Below, piece by piece: positions 26,139 through 36,107 of a stretch of DNA of 64,000 bases (position 1 is the stretch's first letter; every line of letters begins with the position of its first letter). The notes below the pieces were generated by a model. That model was given only the letters and a program-made list of their open reading frames with translations, had not been told where the DNA came from and searched no databases. Origin of the DNA: DAIDJD01 sp035485275 (GTDB lineage Bacteria > Oederibacteriota > JAJYGY01 > DAIDJD01); contig DATHOE010000047.1 of assembly GCA_035485275.1 (NCBI GenBank), positions 62,001-126,000 of the forward strand. Direction: 5' to 3'. A program made the translations under genes and the position numbers.

Positions 26139-28189
26139 CCCAGCAGGGACTTTGCCTCTTCCACGATTTTTTCCGGCACGAACCCGAATTTCTGTTGCAG
26201 CGCTTTGAGCGGGGCCGAGGCCCCGAAGGTGTGCATGCCGACGACCTTTCCCTTGAGCCCCACATAACGGTCCCAGCCCAGGGTCGAAGCCTGCTCCACG
26301 GCCACGCGGGCCGTGACCTCCGGCGGCAGCACCTTGTCGCGGTAGGCCGCGTCCTGCTCCTCGAAGAGCTCCCAGCAGGGCATGCTCACCACCCGCGCGC
26401 GGATCCCCTGTTTTTCCAGGCCGGCCCAGGCGTCCATGCACAGGGACACCTCGCTGCCGGTGGCCAGCAGCAGCACCTGGGGCGCGCCCTGGCTGGCTTC
26501 CTTCAGGATGTAGCCGCCGCGGGCCAGGTCCGAGGCCGGGCCGAGGCCCTGGCGGTCCAGGGTCGGCAGGGCCTGCCGGCTGAGCACCAGGGCCGCGGGC
26601 CGGTGGTGCTGGCGCAGGATCACGCGCCAGGCCTCGGACACCTCGTTGGCGTCCCCGGGGCGCAGGACCAGCAGGCCCGGCACGGCGCGCAGGGCCAGCA
26701 GCTGCTCTACGGGCTGGTGGGTCGGCCCGTCCTCGCCCACGCCGATGGAATCGTGGGTGAAGATATAGATCACGGGCACTTCCATCAGGGCGCTGAGGCG
26801 CAGGGCGGGCTTGAGGTAGTCGCTGAAGATCAGGAAAGTCGAACCGTAGACGCGCACCTTGCTCAGGGCCATGCCGTTGAGCGCCGCGGCCATGGCGTGC
26901 TCCCGGATGCCGAAATGGAAGTTGCGGCCCAGAGGGCTCTCCGGCTCCTGGTCGCCCGCCCCGTCGAAGGTCAGGCGGGTCTTGGTCGAGGGGGCGAGGT
27001 CCGCGGAGCCCCCCAGGAGCCAGGGCATGTCCTGGGCCACGGCGTTCAGGACCTTGGCGGAGGAGTCGCGGCTCGCGATCCCCTTGGCGTCGGCCGGAAA
27101 GACGGGGATGTGCTTGTCCCAGCCTTCGGGCAATTCCCGCTTCTGCATCTTCAGCCATTGCCCGGCCAGGTCGGGATGCTCCTTTTGGTAGGCGTCGAAG
27201 AGCTGCTGCCACAGGGCCCGCAAGGCGCCCCCGCGCTTCCCGGAGACGGCGGCGAAGTATTCGTGCACGCCGACGGGCACCAGGAATTTCGCGTCCGGCG
27301 GCCAGCCGTAGGCCTCCTTGGTGCGGCGTATCTCCTCCTCGCCCAGGGGCTCGCCGTGGGCCGCGCTGGTGTCCTGCTTGTTGGGCGCGCCGTAGGCGAT
27401 GTGGCTGTCCACGATGATCAGGGTGGGGCGGTCCTTGGTCTTCTGGAAGGTGTCGAAAGCCCGTTCCACCAGGCCCAGGTCGTTGGCGTCGCCCACGCGC
27501 AGGACGTTCCAGCCGTAGCCCAGGAAGCGGGAGGCGATGTCCTCGTCAAAGGCCAGGGCGGTGTTGCCCTCGATGGTGATGTGGTTGTTGTCGTAGATCC
27601 AGCAGAGGTTGCCCAGCTTCTGGTGGGCGGCCAGGGAGGCGGCCTCCGAGGAGATCCCCTCCATCATGCAGCCGTCGCCGGCCAGGGCGTAGACCCTGAA
27701 GTTGAACAGCTCGAAGCCCGGCCGGTTGAAGTGGGCCGCCTGCCAGCGCGAGGCCATGGCCATGCCCACGCTGGTGGCCAGGCCCTGCCCCAGGGGGCCG
27801 GTGGTGCATTCCACGCCGGAGGTCCAGCGGTATTCCGGATGTCCGGGCGCCCTGCTCCCCAGCTGGCGGAAAGCCTTGATGTCGTCCAGGGACACGGTGG
27901 GCCGGCCCAGGGTCTCGTAGTCCGCGTTCACGGCCTCGACCCCGCTCAGGTGCAGCAGCCCGTACAGGAGCATGCTGGCGTGCCCGGCCGACAGCACGAA
28001 GCGGTCGCGGTTGGGCCAGATCGGGTCCGTGGGGTCGAAGTTCAGGAAGCGCTGCCACAGGGTGTAGGCCACCGGCGCCATGCCCATGGGGGTGCCCGGG
28101 TGCCCGGAGTTGGCGGCCTGCACCGCGTCCATGGCCAGGGTGCGCAGGGTGTTGATGCACAAAATGTCGAGGGGTTCCTTGCTTTCCAT
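26135..28189 (-). CDS. tkt: Transketolase
   Basis: Thiamine-diphosphate enzyme moving two-carbon units between sugar phosphates. The 684-residue product (ATG 28189, AAGGAGA site) has the conserved NSGHPGTPMGMAP, the TPP/metal motif GDGCMMEGISSEAASLAAHQKLGNL...NN, the second-half HDSIGVGEDGPTHQPVEQ and the C-terminal ATGSEVSL. Length is normal (about 660-690). It is the third gene of zwf-gnd-tkt, 14 bp after gnd, and is convergent with pgl. Having tkt with the oxidative branch couples NADPH production to pentose recycling. Confidence 0.96.
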   Translation of the reverse strand: MESKEPLDILCINTLRTLAMDAVQAANSGHPGTPMGMAPVAYTLWQRFLNFDPTDPIWPNRDRFVLSAGHASMLLYGLLHLSGVEAVNADYETLGRPTVSLDDIKAFRQLGSRAPGHPEYRWTSGVECTTGPLGQGLATSVGMAMASRWQAAHFNRPGFELFNFRVYALAGDGCMMEGISSEAASLAAHQKLGNLCWIYDNNHITIEGNTALAFDEDIASRFLGYGWNVLRVGDANDLGLVERAFDTFQKTKDRPTLIIVDSHIAYGAPNKQDTSAAHGEPLGEEEIRRTKEAYGWPPDAKFLVPVGVHEYFAAVSGKRGGALRALWQQLFDAYQKEHPDLAGQWLKMQKRELPEGWDKHIPVFPADAKGIASRDSSAKVLNAVAQDMPWLLGGSADLAPSTKTRLTFDGAGDQEPESPLGRNFHFGIREHAMAAALNGMALSKVRVYGSTFLIFSDYLKPALRLSALMEVPVIYIFTHDSIGVGEDGPTHQPVEQLLALRAVPGLLVLRPGDANEVSEAWRVILRQHHRPAALVLSRQALPTLDRQGLGPASDLARGGYILKEASQGAPQVLLLATGSEVSLCMDAWAGLEKQGIRARVVSMPCWELFEEQDAAYRDKVLPPEVTARVAVEQASTLGWDRYVGLKGKVVGMHTFGASAPLKALQQKFGFVPEKIVEEAKSLLG

Positions 28190-28203
28190 GGCGTCTCCTT
28201 GAA

Positions 28204-29178
28204 CTAGGCTTTTTTCTCCACATGGCCGCCGAAACCGTGGCGCATGGCCGAGAGCAGTTTCTCGCCGAAGGAATGGTCCAGGCGCGAACGGAAGCGGGCG
28301 TAGAGCGAGGCGGTGAGCACCTCCGCGGGCACGGCCTCGTCCAAGGCGGCCTGCACGGTCCAACGGCCTTCCCCGGAATCCTCGACCCTGCCCGTGAAGT
28401 CCTTGAGCTGGGGGTCCTGCGCCAGGGCGTCCGCGGTCAGGTCCAGGAGCCAGGAGCTCACCACGCTGCCCCGGCGCCACAGCTCCGCCACCTGGTCCAG
28501 GGGTACGGCGTAGCGCTGGTCTGCGGGCAGGGAGTCCTGGCCCGCGCCCCGCAGGATGTCGAAGCCCTCGGCGTAGGCCTGCATCAGGCCGTACTCGATG
28601 CCGTTGTGGATCATCTTCACGAAGTGCCCGGCGCCTGAGGGGCCGCAATACAGGTAGCCCTGCTCGGCCGTTCCGCCCTCCGCCAGGCCGGCGGTGCGCG
28701 GAAGGTCGCCGCGCCCGGGGGCCAGGGCCTTGAAGATGGGCTCGCACAGGTCGAAGGCGGCCTTGGGCCCGCCGACCATCAGGCAATAGCCGCGCTCAAG
28801 CCCCCACACGCCGCCGCTGGTGCCCGCGTCGAGGTAGTGGATGCCCTTGGCCGCCAAGACCTTCGAGCGCCGCACGTCATCTTTGAAGTAGGAATTGCCG
28901 CCGTCGATGATGACGTCGCCGGCCTCCCAATGCTTGGCCAGCTCCTCCACGGTCTTTTCCGTGGGCTCGCCGGCCGGCACCATGACCCAGGCCACCCTGG
29001 GCTTGGGCAGGGCCGCGGCCAGGGCCTGCAGGCTGGAGGCGCCCTTGGCGCCCTCGACGGACAGCGCCTTGACGTTGTCCGGGTTCAAATCAAAGGCCAC
29101 ACAGGTGTGCCCCGCCCGCATCAGCCTGCGGGCCATGTTGGCTCCCATGCGTCCCAGTCCCACCATGGCGATGTTCAC
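28204..29178 (-). CDS. gnd: 6-phosphogluconate dehydrogenase (decarboxylating), short form
   Basis: Oxidatively decarboxylates 6-phosphogluconate to ribulose 5-phosphate. The 324-residue product is the short-type Gnd (about 300-330, against about 470 for the E. coli type). Visible are the Rossmann motif GLGRMGANMARRL, GGNSYFKDDVRR, the substrate loop LDAGTSGGVWGLERG and the catalytic KMIHNGIEYGLMQAYAEGF. Start is GTG at 29178 with a strong AAGGAGG 6 nt upstream. Short-type enzymes are often NAD-dependent; the cofactor cannot be fixed here. It lies 29 bp after zwf and 14 bp before tkt. Confidence 0.94.
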   Translation of the reverse strand: MNIAMVGLGRMGANMARRLMRAGHTCVAFDLNPDNVKALSVEGAKGASSLQALAAALPKPRVAWVMVPAGEPTEKTVEELAKHWEAGDVIIDGGNSYFKDDVRRSKVLAAKGIHYLDAGTSGGVWGLERGYCLMVGGPKAAFDLCEPIFKALAPGRGDLPRTAGLAEGGTAEQGYLYCGPSGAGHFVKMIHNGIEYGLMQAYAEGFDILRGAGQDSLPADQRYAVPLDQVAELWRRGSVVSSWLLDLTADALAQDPQLKDFTGRVEDSGEGRWTVQAALDEAVPAEVLTASLYARFRSRLDHSFGEKLLSAMRHGFGGHVEKKA

Positions 29179-29207
29179 TTAGGTCCTCCTTCGGCGAAAA
29201 TTCGGGT

Positions 29208-30743
<1,536 letters not shown>

Positions 30744-30877
30744 GGGGTGCTCCGTTCCGGTCGACGAAAAAAGGGACTTCTACGATAGCAGAAGGCGGGG
30801 AGGCTTGGAATACGCTATAAAATGTTTACGTGGCCGTCACAGGAACGGCTTGCCCTTACATCCCTGAATGCGCCACA

Positions 30878-30906
30878 TTGACTCCTTATTCCCTTTCGGT
30901 TAGGGT
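30878..30906 (+). promoter_or_regulatory. Promoter of the metal locus, probably leaderless
   Basis: TTGACT (30878-30883), exactly 17 bp spacer, TAGGGT (30901-30906), then only 6 bp to the ATG at 30913. Transcription would start at or next to the A of the start codon, so the message would have no 5' leader. No ribosome-binding site precedes the ATG. Confidence 0.6.
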
Positions 30907-30912
30907 TTGCGC

Positions 30913-31239
30913 ATGGACCGGCGGAAATTGAAAAAATTCGGCGCCCTGCTCGCCCTAACCAGCCTTCTGGTCCTGAACCTGCACGTCCTGGCGCACGTCT
31001 TCGGCCACGACCACGACGACGACGACCGCCCGGGCAAAGGCAAGGCCTCGCCCCCCTGCGCCCTGTGCCAGGCTGTGCTGACCCAGACCAGTCTGGCGGC
31101 CGCTCCCAGCGTGCAGGCGCCGTCCAACCCCCTGACCTTCATGATCTTCCCGGCCGACGCCGCGCCGGTTCGCGAACCGATTTTCGGCGTCCTTTGCAGC
31201 ACGCGCGGCCCTCCCCGCGCCCTCCCTTTGTCCGTCTGA
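30913..31239 (+). CDS. Small His/Asp- and Cys-containing membrane protein (DUF2946-like), copy 1
   Basis: A 108-residue protein: basic N terminus, one hydrophobic segment (LGALLALTS-type LLVLNLHVLAHVFG), a metal-ligand-like run GHDHDDDD, a Cys pair (CALCQAVL) and a Pro/Ala tail ending in a STRGPP motif. The layout resembles DUF2946 proteins found near metal-related TonB receptors. It is clearly paralogous to the gene at 35717-36034. The predicted topology puts the His/Asp run and Cys pair outside the cytoplasmic membrane. A metal-binding role is inferred, not shown. Confidence 0.75.
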   Translation: MDRRKLKKFGALLALTSLLVLNLHVLAHVFGHDHDDDDRPGKGKASPPCALCQAVLTQTSLAAAPSVQAPSNPLTFMIFPADAAPVREPIFGVLCSTRGPPRALPLSV

Positions 31240-31316
31240 TTCGTCGCCTGGGACGCCCCTCTTTGCGGGCCGTCCTCCGTCGTTCATCCGAAGCCTGAAC
31301 TGAACCGGCGTTGACG

Positions 31317-31340
31317 CGGAAAACCCATATGGGTTTTCCG
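31317..31340. promoter_or_regulatory. Perfect 24-bp palindrome, candidate operator
   Basis: CGGAAAACCCAT joined directly to ATGGGTTTTCCG: both halves are exact reverse complements with no spacer. It lies 59 bp upstream of the ABC ATPase start. It has no T-tract behind it and, as RNA, would need to open a loop, so an operator for a dimeric repressor is more likely than a terminator. It does not match the Zur or Fur consensus I know. Confidence 0.6.
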
Positions 31341-31399
31341 TGTGGGCCTGTTTAAACAGGGCCTTCAAGGGCCGCGTCCGGCCTCTGCCTGGAGCATCC

Positions 31400-32116
31400 A
31401 TGCCTATTTTGGAACTGGAAGGCGTCAAAAAAAGCTACCCCTTGCCCGACGGCGGGCGCCACCTGGTCCTGGACCTGGCCCATTTCTCACTGGGGGCCGC
31501 CGAACAAATGGCCCTGGAGGGGCCCAGCGGGACGGGCAAGACCACCTTCCTGAACTGCTGCGCCGGGATACTGCGCCCGGACTCCGGTTGTGTCCGCGTC
31601 GCCGGCCAGGACATCAACGCCTCGGGAGAGGCCAAGGCCGACGCCCTGAGGGGAGGCAGCCTGGGTTACGTGTTCCAGACCTTCAACCTTCTGCAGGGCC
31701 TCAGCGCCCTGGAGAACGTGGAGGTCGCCATGCGCTTCGGCGCGGGCTGGGACCGGGAACGGGCGGTGGCCCTGCTCGGGCGCATGGGGCTGGGCAACAA
31801 GCTCGGGCACCGGCCGGGCCAGCTGTCCTCGGGGCAGCAGCAGCGGGTGGCCTTGGCCCGCGCCCTGGCGAACCGTCCCAAGGTGGTCCTGGCCGACGAG
31901 CCCACGGGCAACCTCGACGCGGACGCGTCCCAGGAGGCCGTGGAATTGCTGAAGGAGGCCTGCGCCAGGGACGGCGCGGCCCTGCTGGTGGTGAGCCATG
32001 ACCGGGAGGTGCTGAGGCAGTTCAAACGAAGGCAGCACCTGGCCGACCTCAACCGGGCCTCCCAGCGGCCGTCCAAACCCGCACGCGGACCGCGCAGGAC
32101 GGGAGGCAGGCCATGA
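31400..32116 (+). CDS. ABC transporter ATP-binding protein (LolD/MacB type)
   Basis: A 238-residue ATPase with Walker A GPSGTGKTTFLN, Q-loop YVFQTFNLLQG, signature LSSGQQQRVALARAL, Walker B VVLADEPTGNLD and switch His (VVSHDRE). The QTFNLL and EPTGNLD patterns place it with LolD/MacB/FtsE-type ATPases that pair with FtsX-fold permeases. The ATG at 31400 has GGAG 6 nt upstream. Its stop overlaps the permease start (ATGA), so it energises that permease. With the His-rich and DUF3299 genes this makes a metal-uptake or envelope-export cassette. Confidence 0.93.
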   Translation: MPILELEGVKKSYPLPDGGRHLVLDLAHFSLGAAEQMALEGPSGTGKTTFLNCCAGILRPDSGCVRVAGQDINASGEAKADALRGGSLGYVFQTFNLLQGLSALENVEVAMRFGAGWDRERAVALLGRMGLGNKLGHRPGQLSSGQQQRVALARALANRPKVVLADEPTGNLDADASQEAVELLKEACARDGAALLVVSHDREVLRQFKRRQHLADLNRASQRPSKPARGPRRTGGRP

Positions 32117-33381
32117 AAGGCGGACAACTGAATGCGCTGTGGCTGCTGGCCCGGCGTTCCCTGCGCCAGCACCGCCTTTCCACGGCCCTGACCGCCGCCT
32201 GCGTGGCCCTGAGCGTGGGCCTGGTCATGGCCGTGTTCAGCATCCAGGCCCAAAGCCGGGACGCCTTCACCGGCGGGGCCATCGGATTCGACGCCGTCCT
32301 GGGGGCCCGCGGCAGCCAGCTCCAACTGGTCCTCAACAGCATCTTCCACCTGGAGACCTCCCCCGGGAACATCCCCTACCGCTACTACAAGGCCATCCAG
32401 GCCAACCCCGCAGTGGCCCTGGCCGTGCCCTACGCCGTGGGCGACAACTACCGCGGCTACCGCCTGGTGGGCACGGAGTCCACCATCTTCACGGATTTCG
32501 AGTACCAGGTGGGCAAGAAGCTCAAGACCGCCTCGGGCAGGTTCTTCGACCCCCAGGCCAAGGAGGCGGTGGTGGGGAGCTACGTGGCGCGCAAACTCGG
32601 CATGAAGGTCGGCGATACCTTCCATCCCTACCACGGCTTGATCTACGACCCCAGCGCCATGCACGCGGAGGTCTTCACCGTGGTCGGCGTGCTGGAGCCG
32701 ACGGGCACGCCCAATGACCGCGTCATCTGGATCCCCCTGGACAGCTTCTACCGGATCGCAGGCCATGTCCTGCGGGGCGCCGGAAGCGTCTACACGCCCA
32801 GGGACGGCGTGGTCATACCCGACCAGGACAAGGAAGTCAGCTCCGTCATGATCAAGTTCCGGGACCCGGAGACGGCCATGGTGCTGTCGCAAATGATCAA
32901 CAACCAGGGCTCGGTGGCCACGCTGGCCTGGCCCATCCCCAAGGTCATGGCCGAGCTCTTCGACAAGATCGGCTGGGCCTACCGCGTGCTCGCGCTCATC
33001 GGCTTCGCGGTGATGCTGGTGTCCGCCATGGCCACCGTGGCGGCCCTGGTCAACAGCCTGGAGTCCCGCCGCCGGGATTTCGCGATCCTGCGCGCCCTGG
33101 GCGCCGGACGCGCCACCGTGGCCGGGCTCATGGTGCTGGAAAGCGCGGCCACCGGGGCCCTCGGCTCCCTGTTCGGCTTCGCGGTCTACGCCGCCATCCT
33201 GGCGGCGGCGGCGGCGATCCTGAGGGACAGCACCGGGGTCCTGCTGGGCGCCTGGTACTGGCATCCGGTCCTGGCGGCCGCGCCCCTGGGCATGACCCTC
33301 CTCTGCGGCCTGGCCGGGCTGATCCCGGCCCTGCAGGCCTACCGCGTGGACGTGGCGGCCGGCCTCGCCCCCAGGACCTAA
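32113..33381 (+). CDS. ABC transporter permease, FtsX/MacB-like
   Basis: A 422-residue membrane protein with an N-terminal helix (STALTAACVALSVGLVMAVFS), a large periplasmic domain of about 220 residues, and three C-terminal helices beginning at WAYRVLALIGFAVMLVSAMATVAALVNSLESRRRDFAILRALGAG, the diagnostic FtsX-domain block. Four-helix permeases of this type do mechanotransmission rather than classical channel transport. The periplasmic domain contains GGAIGFDAVLGARGSQLQLVLNSIFHL, seen in permeases next to DUF3299 genes. It overlaps the ATPase gene by 4 bp. Confidence 0.92.
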   Translation: MKGGQLNALWLLARRSLRQHRLSTALTAACVALSVGLVMAVFSIQAQSRDAFTGGAIGFDAVLGARGSQLQLVLNSIFHLETSPGNIPYRYYKAIQANPAVALAVPYAVGDNYRGYRLVGTESTIFTDFEYQVGKKLKTASGRFFDPQAKEAVVGSYVARKLGMKVGDTFHPYHGLIYDPSAMHAEVFTVVGVLEPTGTPNDRVIWIPLDSFYRIAGHVLRGAGSVYTPRDGVVIPDQDKEVSSVMIKFRDPETAMVLSQMINNQGSVATLAWPIPKVMAELFDKIGWAYRVLALIGFAVMLVSAMATVAALVNSLESRRRDFAILRALGAGRATVAGLMVLESAATGALGSLFGFAVYAAILAAAAAILRDSTGVLLGAWYWHPVLAAAPLGMTLLCGLAGLIPALQAYRVDVAAGLAPRT

Positions 33382-33427
33382 GGGAGAGCGGAAGCCCCTC
33401 TCCCAGACCCCCCGCTTCAAGGAAGCC

Positions 33428-33880
33428 ATGATCAAAGCCATCCTGCTCCTGCTGGCGACCACGGTCCTGCCCACGGCCGGCTTGCCCGCCCACGAACACC
33501 ACCCGCCCCACCACGGCAGCCTGCAGGTCTTCGGCGAGGACGCCGCACACCTGGAGCTGGTGCTCGACGCCAAGACCGGGCGCCTGACGGCTTACGCGCT
33601 CGACGGCGAGGCCGAGGAGTACATACGCCTCGCCCAGCCCTCCATCCGCATCCGGGTGCTGAAAAGCGATCCCGCTGGAAAACCCTTCAGCCTGACGCTG
33701 CGCGCCGTCGCCAACGTGCTCACCGGCGAGAAGGTCGGGGACAGCGCCGAATTCGAAACCGTCTCGCCGCATCTGCGGGGCTTGAAATCCTTTGAAGGGC
33801 GCTTCGGCCCGGTCAGCATCCGCGGCCTGCGCTTCGGGTCCAATCTCCTGGACTATCCCCTGGGAAACGAGGAGCACTAA
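33428..33880 (+). CDS. Histidine-rich periplasmic protein
   Basis: A 150-residue protein with a signal peptide (MIKAILLLLATTVLPTAGLPA) cut directly before a His cluster (HEHHPPHHG), then a small beta-rich domain: AAHLELVLDAKTGRLTAYALDGEAEEYIRLA. It ends NEEH. The exposed His cluster at the mature N terminus suggests binding of Zn, Cu or Ni. The position between an ABC permease and a DUF3299 gene parallels the zinc-regulated zrg clusters of Vibrio, where a His-rich periplasmic protein occupies a similar slot; I could not show homology to that protein. Confidence 0.75.
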   Translation: MIKAILLLLATTVLPTAGLPAHEHHPPHHGSLQVFGEDAAHLELVLDAKTGRLTAYALDGEAEEYIRLAQPSIRIRVLKSDPAGKPFSLTLRAVANVLTGEKVGDSAEFETVSPHLRGLKSFEGRFGPVSIRGLRFGSNLLDYPLGNEEH

Positions 33881-33884
33881 AACC

Positions 33885-34568
33885 GTGGAAACCTTGAGCA
33901 CGATCAGGGCCCTGGCCCTGGCGCTCCTGCTGGCCTGCGCAGTCCGGGCGTCCTCCGACTCCGTCGGCGGCGGCGCGGGAAACTTCGTCTTCTCCGCCTC
34001 CCCGTCCGGAAGCGGGCCGGCCAAGACGGGCGGCTCGGTCATGGCCTCGGCCGCGGCCGCGGCCGGATTCAAGCCGCTCCAGCCCGGCATGCCGGTGATC
34101 GACATGGGGGCCTTCCGGCCCACCAACCCCCTCCCGGCGGGCGTGAACTACGTGAGCTTCAAGACCCTGGCGGATTTCGTCTATGACAGCGACTTCTACC
34201 CCTGGAACGACCCCTTCACGGACCCCAAGCGCCGCAAGCACCCCAGGCGGGTTATCCCCAAGTCCATCCTCGCCCTGAACGGGCGGCGCGTGGCCTGCAT
34301 GGGTTTCATGCTGCCCTGGGATTTCACGCGCGACGGCACCCGCCATTTCGGGCTGATGAGGAACCAGATCGGCTGCTGCTTCGGGCAGGCGCCGGGCATG
34401 AACGAATGGATCGACGTGAGCAAAGTGAGGCCCGCCGAGGTGCTCATGGACCAGCCCCTGCTGGTGGTCGGAATCCTGAAGGTCAAGCGCATCACCGAGG
34501 CCGGCAACACCATGGGCGTCTACAGCATGGTTGCCGAGAGCGTGGAAGCGGCGGGGATAGAACCGTGA
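33885..34568 (+). CDS. Exported DUF3299-family protein
   Basis: A 227-residue protein from the GTG at 33885, 4 bp after the previous stop. It has a signal peptide (LALALLLACAVRA) and the DUF3299 hallmark: RVACMGFMLPWDF followed by LMRNQIGCCFGQAPGMNEWI, with conserved Cys residues. DUF3299 proteins are regularly encoded beside FtsX-type ABC transporters and His-rich proteins and are thought to take part in metal handling. Its stop overlaps the deacetylase start in GTGA. Confidence 0.82.
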   Translation: METLSTIRALALALLLACAVRASSDSVGGGAGNFVFSASPSGSGPAKTGGSVMASAAAAAGFKPLQPGMPVIDMGAFRPTNPLPAGVNYVSFKTLADFVYDSDFYPWNDPFTDPKRRKHPRRVIPKSILALNGRRVACMGFMLPWDFTRDGTRHFGLMRNQIGCCFGQAPGMNEWIDVSKVRPAEVLMDQPLLVVGILKVKRITEAGNTMGVYSMVAESVEAAGIEP

Positions 34569-35710
34569 GGGCGACGCCCCTGGCGGCCCTGGCGCTGGCC
34601 CTGCCTTCGTGCTGCATGGCCGCCCTTCCCTTCCCGGCCCCAAGCCCCCTTTCCGGCCCGGCCTTGGCCGCCGCCGCGGAGCCCATGGCCCAGCCAGGCG
34701 CAGCGAAAAACTCCCCTAGGACGGCCCTGCTGGCCGCCATCTGCTACCACCGTTTCGGCCTGGAAACGCGGCTGGACCCTTATTGCATGTCCCCGCAGCG
34801 CTTGGCGGGGGAGTTGAGCTGGCTGCGGGCCAACGGATGGAAAAGCGTTTCCCTGACGCAGGTCGCGGCGGCCCTGGATGGCGACGCCGGGGCCCTCCCT
34901 GCGAAAGGCGTCCTGCTGAGCGTGGACGACGGCTACAAGGCCGGGGAGCTGGGGGCGCCGGTGTTCGAGCGCTACGGCTTCCGGGCGGTCTACTTCGTGG
35001 TGCCGGACATGCTGGGGCACGGCGCATTCCTCTCCTACCGGGACCTGCGCGAGCTGGAGGCCCGCGGGCACGAGGTGGCCAGCCACACCCTGTCGCATCC
35101 GGACCTGGCCCTGGTGCCGCCAGGCATGGACCCCGCCGCCTATGCGCGTTGGGTGGACCTGGAGCTTCGGGAACCCAAAGAGCTCTTGGAAAAGGCCCTG
35201 GGGCATCCCGTGGACGCCCTGGCCTGGCCCTACGGCACCTACAATCCGGCCGTTTCCGAGGCCGCCCGGAGGGCGGGTTACCGGCAGCTCTGGAACGTCA
35301 GCGGCGGTGTGAACCGGGTCCAGGGCCTGGACCCCTCGCGCCTGCGGCGCATCGTCTTGGTGGGCCATCCGCCGCTGGCGAGTTTCGCCCGCCGCCTGCG
35401 CAGCCCACCCCTGCGCACGCCCGTGGACTGCCTCAGCGAGGGGGGCCTGTTTTATCGTTCGCAGCTGCCGACGCGCATCTATGTGCCCCAGGGCGTCACG
35501 GCGGCCCTGGCCAGCGTGCCGGTCACTCCGGACGCCGCGGGTGGCCTGACCCTCAGCGCAGACCTGCCCGACGGCTTCTACTTCCTCAATCTGGCCGACG
35601 AGGCAGGAACCAAGCGCGGAAGCGCCTCTTACCTGTTCCAGGTGGCGCCGGACGCCTGGAAAGCCTGCTTCGACACGCTGGCCGCCACCCCAGCCCCAGG
35701 AAGGCCCTAA
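34565..35710 (+). CDS. Secreted polysaccharide deacetylase (NodB fold)
   Basis: A 381-residue exported protein from the GTG at 34565 (GTGA overlap with DUF3299). The carbohydrate-esterase-4 motifs are clear: SVDDGYKAG (catalytic and metal-binding Asp), SHTLSHPDL (H-x3-H metal ligands) and ALAWPYGTYN. The CYHRF box upstream is typical of the PgaB/IcaB-like subgroup. The enzyme would remove N-acetyl groups from a polysaccharide outside the cytoplasm and itself needs a divalent metal. Its presence inside a metal-transport cassette, translationally coupled to DUF3299, is unusual. Confidence 0.87.
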   Translation: MRATPLAALALALPSCCMAALPFPAPSPLSGPALAAAAEPMAQPGAAKNSPRTALLAAICYHRFGLETRLDPYCMSPQRLAGELSWLRANGWKSVSLTQVAAALDGDAGALPAKGVLLSVDDGYKAGELGAPVFERYGFRAVYFVVPDMLGHGAFLSYRDLRELEARGHEVASHTLSHPDLALVPPGMDPAAYARWVDLELREPKELLEKALGHPVDALAWPYGTYNPAVSEAARRAGYRQLWNVSGGVNRVQGLDPSRLRRIVLVGHPPLASFARRLRSPPLRTPVDCLSEGGLFYRSQLPTRIYVPQGVTAALASVPVTPDAAGGLTLSADLPDGFYFLNLADEAGTKRGSASYLFQVAPDAWKACFDTLAATPAPGRP

Positions 35711-35716
35711 AGCCGC

Positions 35717-36034
35717 ATGTCCAGAAGGAGACTGAAACGCCTCGGCGCCCTGCTCGCGTTGACCGGCCTGCTGGTCCTGAACCTGCACGTGCTGGCCCAC
35801 GTGTTCGGCTTCGACCATGACGACGACGGCCCCGGGAAGAAAGGCAGGGCCGCCCCCTGCGCCCTTTGCCAGGCCGTCCTGGCCCAGCAAACGCTCGCGG
35901 CGGCGCCCAGCGTCGCCGCCCCGTCCGGGCCGGGGACCTTCAGCGCACAGGCGGCGGCCGAAGCCCCGCTCCAGCGGCATTTTTTCGCCGTCGCCTCCAG
36001 CACCCGCGGCCCTCCCGCGCTTGGCCCCGCCTGA
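35717..36034 (+). CDS. Small His/Asp- and Cys-containing membrane protein (DUF2946-like), copy 2
   Basis: A 105-residue paralogue of the gene at 30913-31239. Shared blocks are the basic start (RRRLKRLGALLALTGLLVLNLHVLAHVFG), the His/Asp run (shorter here, FDHDDDG), the Cys pair CALCQAVL, the Ala-rich AAAPSV and the C-terminal STRGPP. It starts 6 bp after the deacetylase stop and lies 73 bp before the TonB-dependent receptor, so it probably belongs to the same transcript. The duplicate pair brackets the transporter genes. Confidence 0.75.
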   Translation: MSRRRLKRLGALLALTGLLVLNLHVLAHVFGFDHDDDGPGKKGRAAPCALCQAVLAQQTLAAAPSVAAPSGPGTFSAQAAAEAPLQRHFFAVASSTRGPPALGPA

Positions 36035-36107
36035 AACCGAGTCAAGCCACGCGCCCGGCCCCCTTTTACGCCGCCCGGGACGGCCACAAACCCTCTGGAG
36101 AATGACC

